This document shows positions 5,858 through 12,609 of a stretch of 18,186 nt of DNA, one piece after another. Position numbers and translations under genes: made by a program. Origin of the DNA: Anaerofilum sp. (lineage in GTDB: Bacteria; Bacillota; Clostridia; Oscillospirales; Ruminococcaceae); the NCBI GenBank assembly GCA_020024115.1, contig JAHHUF010000029.1, forward strand, positions 1 through 18,186, given 5' to 3'. Each line of letters begins with the position of its first letter. Position 1 is the first letter of the stretch. The notes beneath the pieces were generated by a model. It was not told the DNA's origin and did not search any database. It saw nothing but the letters and a program-made list of their open reading frames with translations.

Positions 5858-7210
5858 TTATTTTTCTGTTTGCTCTGCTGCAAGGCTGCGCTGCCATACA
5901 TTGCTTTTGAAATACATCCACCCTAACGGAACCGAAACCACTGGTGCAATTGCACAGGCAGCATAAATTCCTGTCAGTCCAAAAAAGTGGTTGAACAGCA
6001 CCGCCAAGACCACTCGGAAAATAATACAATTGCAAAAACTGGACAGCATTGCAAAGATGGAATGTCCTGCTCCAATTGCCAACGAATGATAGACCATAAA
6101 AATCGCATAAAAAATCTGAGCGAAAATTTCAATTCGCAGATTCCAAACAGCCGCATCAATGACTATCTGTTCATTGGTAAACAACCCTACCATTTGTGGT
6201 GCCAACAACTGAACCAACAAAATAGAGGCAATTGCCATACTGATTGTAACCTTCATGGTTGAGTCCATAATTTTTTTTGCACGGTCGTATTTGCAAGCAC
6301 CCAAATTTTGGGCAATCATTGTAGTGGCGCCGCTTGTCATTGCAGTAATAAACAACTGGCACAAATCTTTGATGCGAATACTGATTCCATTGCCTGCTGA
6401 CACATCTATACCATACTGATTGATTAAAAAAGTTACAACCAGCCAGCTAAATCCTGCAATTGTCATTTGCAAAGCACTGGGAATACCCAAACGCAAAATA
6501 ATTTTCAGCATTGCCATACGGATTTTCAGGAAAGAGGGTGTAAATTCCATCAGCCCTTTTTTGGCTGCAAGGACAAACCATGCTAAACCAAAACACAAAA
6601 ATTGTGAAATGGTTGTGGCAAGGGCTGCCCCTGTGACCCCCATATTCAACGACCCCACAAACAAAAGGTCTAAGATAGTGTTTGTAATGGTAGAAATAAT
6701 AATCAGGTTCAGTGGTGTTTTGGAATTTCCCACACCACGCAGCACGGCTGCCAGTGCATTGTATCCAAACACGGGTATCATGCCAATTGCACCAATTTGG
6801 AGATAAATGGTTGCTTCCCGCATACTGGGTGCGCCCAGCAAGGTCAGCAATGGAATCGCCCCAAAGTACAGCCCTGCTGCCACACCAAAGCCCAAGCCCA
6901 TTGAGAGTGTGAACAATGTTCCGCTTGCCTGATTGCGCTTTTTTTCTTCTTTTGCACCAAAATATTGGCTGATGATAATATTGCCGCCTGTTGCCATGCC
7001 AATTGCAACTTTTGTGATAATATTTAGAATTTGACCCGAATTATTGATTGCAGAAATTCCTCCGCTGCCTACGAACTGTCCAACAATGATGGTGTCTACA
7101 ATACTATACAATGCCTGCAACAAACTGGAAACAACCATAGGCATTGCATAAATCCAAATCTGTTTCCATATATTTCCTTTTGTTAAATCTTGTGTATTTG
7201 CTGTCTGCAT
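5858..7210 (-). CDS. MATE-family multidrug/cation efflux pump
   Basis: An integral membrane exporter of the MatE family, which expels organic cations or drugs using a sodium or proton gradient. The 450 residues fit the family and about 12 hydrophobic helices can be traced in two similar halves: half one starts IWKQIWIYAMPMVVSSLLQALYSIVDTIIVGQFVG (about 14-48), half two starts ILRLGIPSALQMTIAGFSWLVVTFLINQYG. The PMVVSSLLQALYSIVDTIIVGQ pattern is typical of the NorM/DinF-like clostridial branch. ATG at 7210 is chosen because GGGGGAAG ends two bases upstream; the frame stays open back to a TTG at 7243 without a ribosome site. It has a good promoter (7321-7350) with a palindrome at the start of transcription, so it is probably repressor-controlled. 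Substrate unknown. Confidence 0.93.
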   Translation of the reverse strand: MQTANTQDLTKGNIWKQIWIYAMPMVVSSLLQALYSIVDTIIVGQFVGSGGISAINNSGQILNIITKVAIGMATGGNIIISQYFGAKEEKKRNQASGTLFTLSMGLGFGVAAGLYFGAIPLLTLLGAPSMREATIYLQIGAIGMIPVFGYNALAAVLRGVGNSKTPLNLIIISTITNTILDLLFVGSLNMGVTGAALATTISQFLCFGLAWFVLAAKKGLMEFTPSFLKIRMAMLKIILRLGIPSALQMTIAGFSWLVVTFLINQYGIDVSAGNGISIRIKDLCQLFITAMTSGATTMIAQNLGACKYDRAKKIMDSTMKVTISMAIASILLVQLLAPQMVGLFTNEQIVIDAAVWNLRIEIFAQIFYAIFMVYHSLAIGAGHSIFAMLSSFCNCIIFRVVLAVLFNHFFGLTGIYAACAIAPVVSVPLGWMYFKSNVWQRSLAAEQTEK

Positions 7211-7302
7211 ACTTCCCCCAAAATATAAATCAACACCGCACAATTCACACCAAAATGTTCAGATAGTCTATTTCACGATCTGGAATTATGCGATATTGCC
7301 GC

Positions 7303-7318
7303 AACAATTTTAATTGTT
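7303..7318. promoter_or_regulatory. palindromic operator candidate at the MATE start site
   Basis: AACAATT-TT-AATTGTT is a perfect 7+2+7 inverted repeat. It lies two bases downstream of the MATE -10 box, so it covers the expected start of transcription. Such AT-rich dyads at efflux-pump promoters are typical of MarR-type repressor sites. No MarR or TetR gene is in the window, so the regulator is unknown. Confidence 0.5.
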
Positions 7319-7320
7319 TT

Positions 7321-7350
7321 ATGATACGCTCTATTTTGTTGGATTGTCAA
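7321..7350 (-). promoter_or_regulatory. promoter of the MATE pump
   Basis: On the minus strand a perfect TTGACA (7350-7345), 18 bases and TATCAT (7326-7321). The start of transcription should be near 7314, giving a leader of about 100 bases before the ATG at 7210. Confidence 0.75.
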
Positions 7351-7408
7351 GGGTTTTCTATGGTTTGCGCTATTTTCGCAAGCCTTTGCACAGCATTCAC
7401 AAATTGAA

Positions 7409-7525
7409 TCAGCCTGCCTGCAATTCTTTCATCGCCTCTTGTGCATTGTCTGTTGAAAACAAAAACTTGCCTGCATTGTCATACACTTCGATATGTCCGC
7501 CAATCCATTTTATCTGTACATTCAT
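7409..7525 (-). CDS. conserved-looking small protein, 38 residues
   Basis: ATG at 7525, preceded by AAAAGGAA with normal spacing, opens 38 codons ending in TGA at 7409. The peptide begins MNVQIKWIGGHIEVYDNAG, continues with KFLFSTDNAQEAMKEL and ends QAG. The pattern of two beta strands, a turn (YDNAGKF), a strand and an amphipathic helix looks like a real small folded domain; similar 35-45 residue peptides occur in Clostridia, though I cannot name a family. It sits between the terminator of the flavin-reductase-like gene and the MATE promoter, so it is its own unit or weakly joined to the MATE gene. No clear promoter was found. Function unknown. Confidence 0.55.
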   Translation of the reverse strand: MNVQIKWIGGHIEVYDNAGKFLFSTDNAQEAMKELQAG

Positions 7526-7627
7526 AAATGATTCCTTTTCTGCTGTTGATTGAGTTTATAGGTTTAATATACCGATTTTATTGTACGATAAAAAGGGCTT
7601 GTTTCTTTGTTTTTCAAGAAAATGTCC

Positions 7628-7666
7628 CATAAAAAGAACAGGAGAGCCATTGCCCTCCTGTTCTTT
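7628..7666 (-). terminator. terminator of the CBS/flavin-reductase unit
   Basis: Arms of 12 bases (AAAGAACAGGAG at 7633-7644, CTCCTGTTCTTT at 7655-7666) with a ten-base loop. On the minus strand the stem is followed by TT and, counting the end of the arm, forms TTTTTA. It begins eight bases after the stop of the flavin-reductase-like gene. Confidence 0.85.
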
Positions 7667-7673
7667 GGTTGAG

Positions 7674-8183
7674 TTATTTTTTTACATAAATTGCTTCAAT
7701 CTCTGCAACATATACCGTATGATAGTCTTTTTCAGAATACCAGCGTTCATCCATCTCTGGAAATTTAAACTGTGCAGGGTCGATGGCTTGTGTGTACAAT
7801 GTGCGGCAAATAATAGCAGTGTTTGCTTGCTCAAACACAGGTGCTTGGTCTAGCTGTTCCACAGTCAGGTTTGCTTTTGTAATTTTGTCCTCATCCCGTC
7901 CGCTGACACTCCCCAAATAGCTCAATTGCTTTTTATAGCCTTCATCAAAAAAGCTGAGGGTAAATCTGCCTGCTTGGTCTACAAATTCTTTTGTATAGCG
8001 TTGGGGACGGATGAATGCAAAAACAACATTTTTTCTCCACAAAACACCCATGCCACCCCAACTGGCTGTCATAGTGTTGACTGTGCCATCCGGCTTTTGT
8101 GCTGTAATCAACATCCAGTGATTCCCAATCATATCAAATGTGTTGCGGTTGAACTGTGCCGGTTCAATTTGTTTCCACTGCAT
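7674..8183 (-). CDS. flavin-reductase-like FMN-binding protein
   Basis: A 169-residue cytoplasmic protein with the FMN-binding split-barrel fold of the flavin reductase-like family. Visible marks are WMLITAQKPDGTVNTMTASWGGMGVLW (about 23-49), which corresponds to the FMN-phosphate loop of the family, and VFAFIRPQRYTKEFVDQAGRFTLSFF, the conserved strand-turn-helix-strand after it. Members reduce flavins or act as NAD(P)H:FMN oxidoreductases; the substrate here is unknown. ATG at 8183 is supported by AGGAGTGAAGGG just upstream. The gene follows the CBS-domain gene by 32 bases without a terminator between them, so they are probably co-transcribed, and it ends at a strong terminator. A second, distinct flavin-reductase-like gene lies at 16238-16840. 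Confidence 0.87.
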   Translation of the reverse strand: MQWKQIEPAQFNRNTFDMIGNHWMLITAQKPDGTVNTMTASWGGMGVLWRKNVVFAFIRPQRYTKEFVDQAGRFTLSFFDEGYKKQLSYLGSVSGRDEDKITKANLTVEQLDQAPVFEQANTAIICRTLYTQAIDPAQFKFPEMDERWYSEKDYHTVYVAEIEAIYVKK

Positions 8184-8215
8184 TTCCCTTCACTCCTCAT
8201 TTTAAATTGATTTTA

Positions 8216-8671
8216 TTATATGCCAACCGATGCAAAAACGTTCTTGCGTTTGTTTTTGGCAGGATTTTCTTTTTTGTAGCGGTCATAGCAATATTGAATA
8301 ATATCTTTTCGTTTGATAATTCCAATAAAACTATTTTTGTCATCAATTACAGGCACAAAGTTTTGCTGCATAGAGGCTGTAATCAACTCATCCATCGTTG
8401 TATCCACCCGCACAGGCTGATTGTCCCGTTTGCGGGGCAGGCTCATTACAGGCATTTCCTCCGCTTGTACCACCGACAAATCATAGGCATTTTTGATGCC
8501 CCAAAGCAAATCGCCCTCGGTGATGGTTCCCACATATTCGCCTTTTCGGTTCAAAATTGGAATGGAAGAATAGCGATGATGCTCCATTTTTTCCAAAGTC
8601 TGGCGCAACGAAAAATCGTCATAAATAAATGCAACATCTTGCTTGGGAGTTAAAAAAAATAAAATATTCAT
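8216..8671 (-). CDS. CBS-domain protein
   Basis: A 151-residue cytoplasmic protein made almost entirely of two CBS motifs, a Bateman module that binds adenine nucleotides or related ligands. Motif one is about residues 8-60 (LRQTLEKMEHHRYSSIPILNRKGEYVGTITEGDLLW) and motif two about 78-135 (VRVDTTMDELITASMQQNFVPVIDDKNSFIGIIKRKDII). The opening MNILFFLTPKQDVAFIYDD is characteristic of a stand-alone clostridial CBS family. ATG at 8671 is preferred to the TTG at 8680, which is only three to four bases from the AAGGA site. The C-terminus is strongly basic (KKENPAKNKRKN). It probably senses energy state, but its partner is unknown; the co-transcribed flavin-reductase-like gene is the only hint. Confidence 0.88.
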   Translation of the reverse strand: MNILFFLTPKQDVAFIYDDFSLRQTLEKMEHHRYSSIPILNRKGEYVGTITEGDLLWGIKNAYDLSVVQAEEMPVMSLPRKRDNQPVRVDTTMDELITASMQQNFVPVIDDKNSFIGIIKRKDIIQYCYDRYKKENPAKNKRKNVFASVGI

Positions 8672-8765
8672 AATACACAAGATTCCTTCTATTTTATATT
8701 TTAGGTAATATCCTAATATTCCATTTTGATTGATTTAAAAATAATTCATCCCTTGTTTTAGTACA

Positions 8766-8774
8766 ATTATACCA
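8766..8774 (-). promoter_or_regulatory. extended -10 promoter of the CBS gene
   Basis: On the minus strand TGGTATAAT is a perfect extended -10 element (TGN before TATAAT). No good -35 box is seen at 17 bases, which extended -10 promoters tolerate. It is about 95 bases upstream of the CBS start. Confidence 0.5.
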
Positions 8775-8827
8775 TATAGAAGATGGGAAATATATTAAAT
8801 TCTTGTTAAATCCAACAATATCCGACC

Positions 8828-8856
8828 ATGACAACTTTGCAATTCCGTGATACAAT
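8828..8856 (+). promoter_or_regulatory. promoter of hemW
   Basis: ATGACA (8828-8833), 17 bases, TACAAT (8851-8856), each one mismatch from consensus. It gives a leader of about 65 bases before the hemW ATG. Confidence 0.65.
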
Positions 8857-8872
8857 AAACACAACACATTGC

Positions 8873-8908
8873 TGTCACACAATTGCATTGTGGGTTTATT
8901 CTGTGACA
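8873..8908 (+). promoter_or_regulatory. stem-loop in the hemW leader
   Basis: TGTCACA (8873-8879) pairs with TGTGACA (8902-8908), and inside it CAAT/ATTG (8880-8883, 8887-8890) closes on a three-base loop, leaving an 11-base bulge on one side. It ends two bases before the AAAGGA ribosome site of hemW. It could tune translation, or the inverted repeat could be a protein site; neither is proven. Confidence 0.4.
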
Positions 8909-8927
8909 TGAAAGGATTTTTATTTTT

Positions 8928-10004
8928 ATGCCTTTTGGAATTTATATTCACATTCCCTACTGTCTTTCCAAATGCCGATACTGCGACTTTCATTCCTGTG
9001 GGGGAAGCAGCGGAGTTTCAGACGCATATATTGATGCTGTTGTCAGCCATCTTAAAAAGTTTGCACCTGCTCAGCCAGACACTGTATATTTCGGCGGTGG
9101 CACTCCCAGCTTGATGACCCCCAGCCAGCTATGCAAAATTATAGATACTGTCCAGCCTTTGTCCTCTGCTGAAATCACATTGGAGGCAAACCCCGAAACT
9201 CTCACCCTTGCCAAGCTGCAAGGATTCCGAACTGCTGGGGCGAATCGACTTTCGATTGGTGTGCAAACCGCTTTTGAGGACAGCCTAAAAACTTTGGGGC
9301 GTCCCCACACCACCACACAAAGCCGAAATGCCTTCCGTATGGCACATCAGGCAGGGTTTGACAACATCAGCGGGGATATTATGCTAGCTTTGCCAAACTA
9401 CACCAGCCAGGAATTTGACCTGACTTTGGCTTTGATGCAACAGGAAGGTGCAAGCCATATTTCTTCCTATTTATTAAAAATTGAACCTGGAACTCCTTTT
9501 TATCGCAACTCACCTGCAAATTTACCTGACGAGGATACTGCCGCTGATTTTTATTTATATGCAGTGGAGCGACTGGCAGCCGCGGGGTATCAGCAATACG
9601 AAATTTCTAACTTTTCCTTACCTCAAAAGGAAAGCAAACATAATTTACTGTATTGGAACTGCAATGATTATTTAGGGATTGGCCCTGCTGCACATAGCTG
9701 TATGAACAATGTCCGTTATGCCTTTGGCAGAGATACGCAATCATTTATACAAAGCACTTCCCCTTGGGAAATCACCGGAAACTGCACCGCAGAAGATTAT
9801 ATTATGCTGCAATTGCGGTTAAATACAGGGTTGGACTTAGCCAAACTAAAAGAACAGTTTGGAGTTTGTTTTTCTCGGTCACAGCTTGCCTTCTTGCAGC
9901 AGTGCCAACAGCACAATCTTCTGCATTTCAAGGATAACATCATCCAACTGACCCCCGAAGGAATGTTAATTCAAAACAGCATTTTGATAGAACTTTTGGG
10001 CTGA
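8928..10004 (+). CDS. hemW: HemW-like radical SAM protein (heme chaperone, formerly called oxygen-independent coproporphyrinogen oxidase-like)
   Basis: HemW is a radical-SAM-family iron-sulfur protein that binds heme and is thought to deliver it to target proteins; it is often misnamed HemN. The 358-residue length is that of HemW (HemN is about 450). The cluster motif C12-x3-C16-x2-C19 (YCLSKCRYCDF) follows IYIHIP at the N-terminus. VYFGGGTPSLM (SAM-binding glycine motif), EANPE, RLSIGVQTAFEDSLKTLGR and the HNLLYW motif near residue 240 all match HemW, and the C-terminal HemN-type domain is present. The ATG at 8928 is about 12 bases after AAAGGA. Fifty-eight bases later the PRK06851-like gene starts in the same direction, probably on the same transcript. 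No heme-synthesis gene is nearby. Confidence 0.93.
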   Translation: MPFGIYIHIPYCLSKCRYCDFHSCGGSSGVSDAYIDAVVSHLKKFAPAQPDTVYFGGGTPSLMTPSQLCKIIDTVQPLSSAEITLEANPETLTLAKLQGFRTAGANRLSIGVQTAFEDSLKTLGRPHTTTQSRNAFRMAHQAGFDNISGDIMLALPNYTSQEFDLTLALMQQEGASHISSYLLKIEPGTPFYRNSPANLPDEDTAADFYLYAVERLAAAGYQQYEISNFSLPQKESKHNLLYWNCNDYLGIGPAAHSCMNNVRYAFGRDTQSFIQSTSPWEITGNCTAEDYIMLQLRLNTGLDLAKLKEQFGVCFSRSQLAFLQQCQQHNLLHFKDNIIQLTPEGMLIQNSILIELLG

Positions 10005-10017
10005 ATCTGCACCAATT

Positions 10018-10052
10018 CCCCTTTTTTGGCATAAACTAAGCCATGAAAGGGG
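10018..10052 (+). promoter_or_regulatory. hairpin covering the ribosome site of the PRK06851-like gene
   Basis: Bases 10018-10030 (CCCCTTTTTTGGC) pair with 10040-10052 (GCCATGAAAGGGG) around a nine-base loop, with one T-T mismatch and one G-U pair. The right arm contains GAAAGGGG, the ribosome site for the ATG at 10063. No T-run follows, so it is not a normal terminator. When folded it would block translation of the downstream gene unless ribosomes or another factor open it. Confidence 0.6.
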
Positions 10053-10062
10053 TGTTTTCATT

Positions 10063-11142
10063 ATGACCGAAAAATCAAATAATTCCCTTGATTTTTTCAT
10101 GGGTTCACTGTCTCCAACAGGTGGATTCCGAGGATATGTTTCACAACTGAATCAGCAGCCGGATTTATGGCTTTATCTCATTAAGGCAGGGCCGGGATGC
10201 GGAAAATCCACCATGATGAAATGTCTGGCAGAGAAATCCTCCCAACCCGTTGAGCGGATTCACTGTTCTTCTGACCCTTCTAGTTTGGATGGGGTTGTTT
10301 TTCCTGCCCAACATACTGCCATTTTGGATGCAACTGCACCACACTGCATTGACCCCACCTATCCAGACGCAAAACAAAGTGTTATCAGCCTATATCACAC
10401 TATGAATCGAAGTTCCATCAAACAACAGAAGGAGGCAATCATCCACCTCTTTGACACCTGTTCTCATCTGCAAAAACGAGCAAATCAATGTATTTGCTCT
10501 GCCAGTCTTTTGTTGAGAGAGCAGCAAATGATTGCATCTTCCGCTTTGGACGAAACAAAGCTGACTCACTATGTCAGCCACCTTGCCCAGCGCTTGCTGC
10601 CTGCAACTTCCCACACAGGCAAAGAATCTTTCCGTTTGCTGAGTGCTGTCACACCGGATGGAAGAATTTGCTGGAGAAATACAGTTTCCGCTGTTGCCAG
10701 CCATATTGTCGTATTCCACGATGAATACGGTGCTGCAAGCCGAAAGGCAATGGAATTGCTGCGTCATGCTGCACTGGATGCAGGGTATGACATTTACACT
10801 TGTTTTTGTCCGCTTTCCCAGCCGGAAGCTGTGGAGCATATTTTGATTCCCTCATTAGGGCTGGCATTTGTTACTTCAAACCACTGGCATCCTATGAAAT
10901 TTGAGGGACAGCAAACCATTCATTGTACACGCTTTATGAACAAACAAGAACTTTCCTGCCACAAAAACCGTTTGAAACTGTCTAAACAGACAGTGGAAGA
11001 ACTGCTCAACCAAACTTCACAGTTTCAGCAGCAAGCACGGGAAAATCACAACAAACTGGAGGCTCTCTATCATTCCGCCATTGATTTTAAACAAGTGGAC
11101 ACAATCACCCAGCAGGTTGCTGATGAAATGGGATTGCAATAA
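10063..11142 (+). CDS. PRK06851-like P-loop ATPase of unknown function
   Basis: A 359-residue cytoplasmic protein matching the PRK06851 group of clostridial and bacillar P-loop proteins, which have two related halves. Half one has the opening GSLSPTGGFRGY, an intact Walker A (GPGCGKST, residues 43-50), then HCSSDPSSLDGVVFP and AILDATAPHCIDP, all group hallmarks. Half two begins SFRLLSAVTPDG and keeps YDIYTCFCPLSQPEAVEHILIPSLGLAFVTSN. The place of its expected second P-loop reads HDEYGAASRKAMELL, which has lost the GxxGxGKS pattern, so only the first site should bind nucleotide. The cellular role of the group is unknown. It follows hemW and its ribosome site lies in a hairpin. The C-terminal 60 residues are a likely coiled coil. 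Confidence 0.82.
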   Translation: MTEKSNNSLDFFMGSLSPTGGFRGYVSQLNQQPDLWLYLIKAGPGCGKSTMMKCLAEKSSQPVERIHCSSDPSSLDGVVFPAQHTAILDATAPHCIDPTYPDAKQSVISLYHTMNRSSIKQQKEAIIHLFDTCSHLQKRANQCICSASLLLREQQMIASSALDETKLTHYVSHLAQRLLPATSHTGKESFRLLSAVTPDGRICWRNTVSAVASHIVVFHDEYGAASRKAMELLRHAALDAGYDIYTCFCPLSQPEAVEHILIPSLGLAFVTSNHWHPMKFEGQQTIHCTRFMNKQELSCHKNRLKLSKQTVEELLNQTSQFQQQARENHNKLEALYHSAIDFKQVDTITQQVADEMGLQ

Positions 11143-11222
11143 TTGTGCTGAAATTTTACTCAAAAAACAAAGGGATTGTACACAATGCTAACGCTAGATA
11201 AAGAAGTAATTTAGAGATTATA

Positions 11223-11262
11223 AAAAAGGAGTGTATCGAAAAATCGATACACTCCTTTTTCG
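11223..11262. terminator. strong bidirectional terminator, perfect 17-bp stem
   Basis: Arms 11223-11239 and 11244-11260 are exactly complementary (core GGAGTGTATCGA) with an AAAA loop. The outer A/T pairs supply a T-run on either strand. It separates the convergent PRK06851-like and GNAT genes. Confidence 0.92.
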
Positions 11263-11289
11263 CTTTTAAACTACCCGATAAATTTGAAT

Positions 11290-11787
11290 TTATAGATTTC
11301 TTTCGTAGCAAATCTCCTGTGTTTCAAAGCAAGGCTTTGTTTTTCCGTATGTAACAAAGCCTCGAGCCTCGTAAAATTTTCTAGCTCTGTCGTTGTCTGC
11401 AAACACCCAAAGCATTGCCTTTGTATATCCGGCATCTTTTATATCGTCCAATACCTTTTCCATCATTTTTGTTCCATAACCTTTTCTCCAGTTATCTTGC
11501 AAACTGTGGATGCAAATGAGTTCCGCATAATCAGTCATATCATCATCTCTAGCCTTATCCCACCAGGCGATACAGTGAGGGATGCTGTTTACTTCTAAGA
11601 TATAGCCATTGCCAATATGCTCATCCAGCAATCGCTTATACATTGCTGTGGCACGATTTATCTCCGTAGTTTTTTGCAAAATTTCTTCGGGAAGGATATC
11701 CCTAAATGCGGCTTTCCAGCTTTCAGTTTGTATATATGCCAGATGAACTTCGTCACCTGCCTGAACTTTTCTAATCATATAACCCAT
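11290..11787 (-). CDS. GNAT-family N-acetyltransferase
   Basis: A 165-residue enzyme of the GCN5-related acetyltransferase superfamily, which moves an acetyl group from acetyl-CoA to an amine. The N-terminus MIRKVQAGDEVHLAYIQTESWKAAFRDILPEE is typical of clostridial GNATs. The acetyl-CoA motif is DNWRKGYGTKMMEKVL, and the C-terminal part AMLWVFADNDRARKFYEARGFVTYG is the conserved motif B. The open frame continues upstream to a TTG at 11859, but a good promoter lies inside that extension, so translation must start later; ATG at 11787 (after GGCGGTG) is chosen, with 11781 as the alternative. The ribosome site is weak. The substrate cannot be predicted. It is monocistronic, ending at the terminator shared with the convergent gene. 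Confidence 0.87.
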   Translation of the reverse strand: MGYMIRKVQAGDEVHLAYIQTESWKAAFRDILPEEILQKTTEINRATAMYKRLLDEHIGNGYILEVNSIPHCIAWWDKARDDDMTDYAELICIHSLQDNWRKGYGTKMMEKVLDDIKDAGYTKAMLWVFADNDRARKFYEARGFVTYGKTKPCFETQEICYERNL

Positions 11788-11830
11788 ATTGACAACACCG
11801 CCACTCTGTAAATTCTGATTTATTGCTTTG

Positions 11831-11859
11831 ATTATAGTATCAGTAAAGGCTGAAAGCAA
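11831..11859 (-). promoter_or_regulatory. promoter of the GNAT gene
   Basis: On the minus strand TTGCTT (11859-11854), 17 bases, perfect TATAAT (11836-11831). It rules out start codons upstream of about 11824. Confidence 0.7.
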
Positions 11860-11890
11860 TATTGCAACTTTGCATTATCTTTACGAGCAT

Positions 11891-11922
11891 ACTGTTTATA
11901 CTCCATACGGAGTATAAACAGT
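11891..11922. repeat. perfect 14-bp-arm inverted repeat
   Basis: ACTGTTTATACTCC (11891-11904), ATAC, GGAGTATAAACAGT (11909-11922). No T-run follows on either strand, so it is not a standard terminator. It lies 32-63 bases upstream of the GNAT -35 box, a place where an activator or repressor could bind, and about 110 bases beyond the end of the ABC ATPase gene. It could also end that operon's RNA as a protective hairpin. Confidence 0.75.
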
Positions 11923-12030
11923 GCAATCGTTAGAAGCAAGTTCCTAAAACCTTTTGGAAAAATACTTCCTTACGGGGCGTATTGAAAATGATACAATCCC
12001 TTTTTATTTTCACAATTTAAAAATTTTATG

Positions 12031-12609
12031 TCACATTTTGCAGATGACAGCATGAAGCTGTTCTGCTTCTTTTGCATCATGGGTAACTGCCAGCAACATT
12101 TTTTGCTGTGTATGCTGCAAAACCAATTGAATTGCATTGGCTTGGTTTTCGGGGTCTAATCCTTTGAATGCCTCATCCAGCAATAATATATCAAACGGAA
12201 TCATCAATGCACGGGCAATGGCAACCCGTTGGCGTTGTCCACCCGAAAGTTTCCCTACAAGTTTATTTTGTGTCATACTGTCCAAACCCAGTTGTTCCAA
12301 AAACATTTTTGCTTTTTGACGCTGGGTTTGGCTTTTTTCTGCCACCAGCAAAACATTTTCCAATGCTGTCAATGTAGGACAAAGCCGTGCTTGCTGAAAC
12401 ACCGCTGAAACTCTGACCCCTTGCAGCCCTTCGATGGTTCCGCTATCCGGTTGTTCCAACTGCATTAAAATTCGCAAAAATGTGGTTTTTCCGCAGCCAG
12501 ATTTCCCCATCAAAGCAATCCTTTGTCCTGACTGAATTGAAAAATTCCATTGATTCAACACCAATTGATCGTTATATCGTTTGTTTAGGTTGGTTGCTGT
12601 TATCTGCAT
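12031..12609 (-). CDS. ABC importer ATPase, SsuB/TauB-like
   Basis: The energy-coupling cytoplasmic subunit of an ABC importer. All needed motifs are present: Walker A GKSGCGKT (35-42), Q-loop VFQQARLCPTLTALENV (from 70), signature LSGGQRQR (121-128), Walker B ILLLDEA (141-147) and H-loop His177. At 192 residues it is short against about 240 for SsuB/TauB proteins; the C-terminal extension is missing, as in other compact members. ATG at 12609 has AGGA eight bases upstream and overlaps the permease by 38 bases, so it is third in the operon binding protein-permease-ATPase. The closest families handle nitrate, sulfonates, taurine or thiamine precursors; the substrate is not determined by this sequence. 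Confidence 0.92.
   Translation of the reverse strand: MQITATNLNKRYNDQLVLNQWNFSIQSGQRIALMGKSGCGKTTFLRILMQLEQPDSGTIEGLQGVRVSAVFQQARLCPTLTALENVLLVAEKSQTQRQKAKMFLEQLGLDSMTQNKLVGKLSGGQRQRVAIARALMIPFDILLLDEAFKGLDPENQANAIQLVLQHTQQKMLLAVTHDAKEAEQLHAVICKM

Noticed and set aside
11870..11902. TTGCAT...TATACT as a plus-strand promoter overlapping the 14-bp inverted repeat
   Set aside because: The spacer would be 21 bases and no plus-strand gene follows; a MerR-type layout would also need the dyad inside the spacer, which it is not.
11960..12030. Weak GGG.GTAT/ATAC.CCC hairpin as terminator of the ABC operon
   Set aside because: The stem is broken by an asymmetric internal loop and no T-run follows, so it is not supported.
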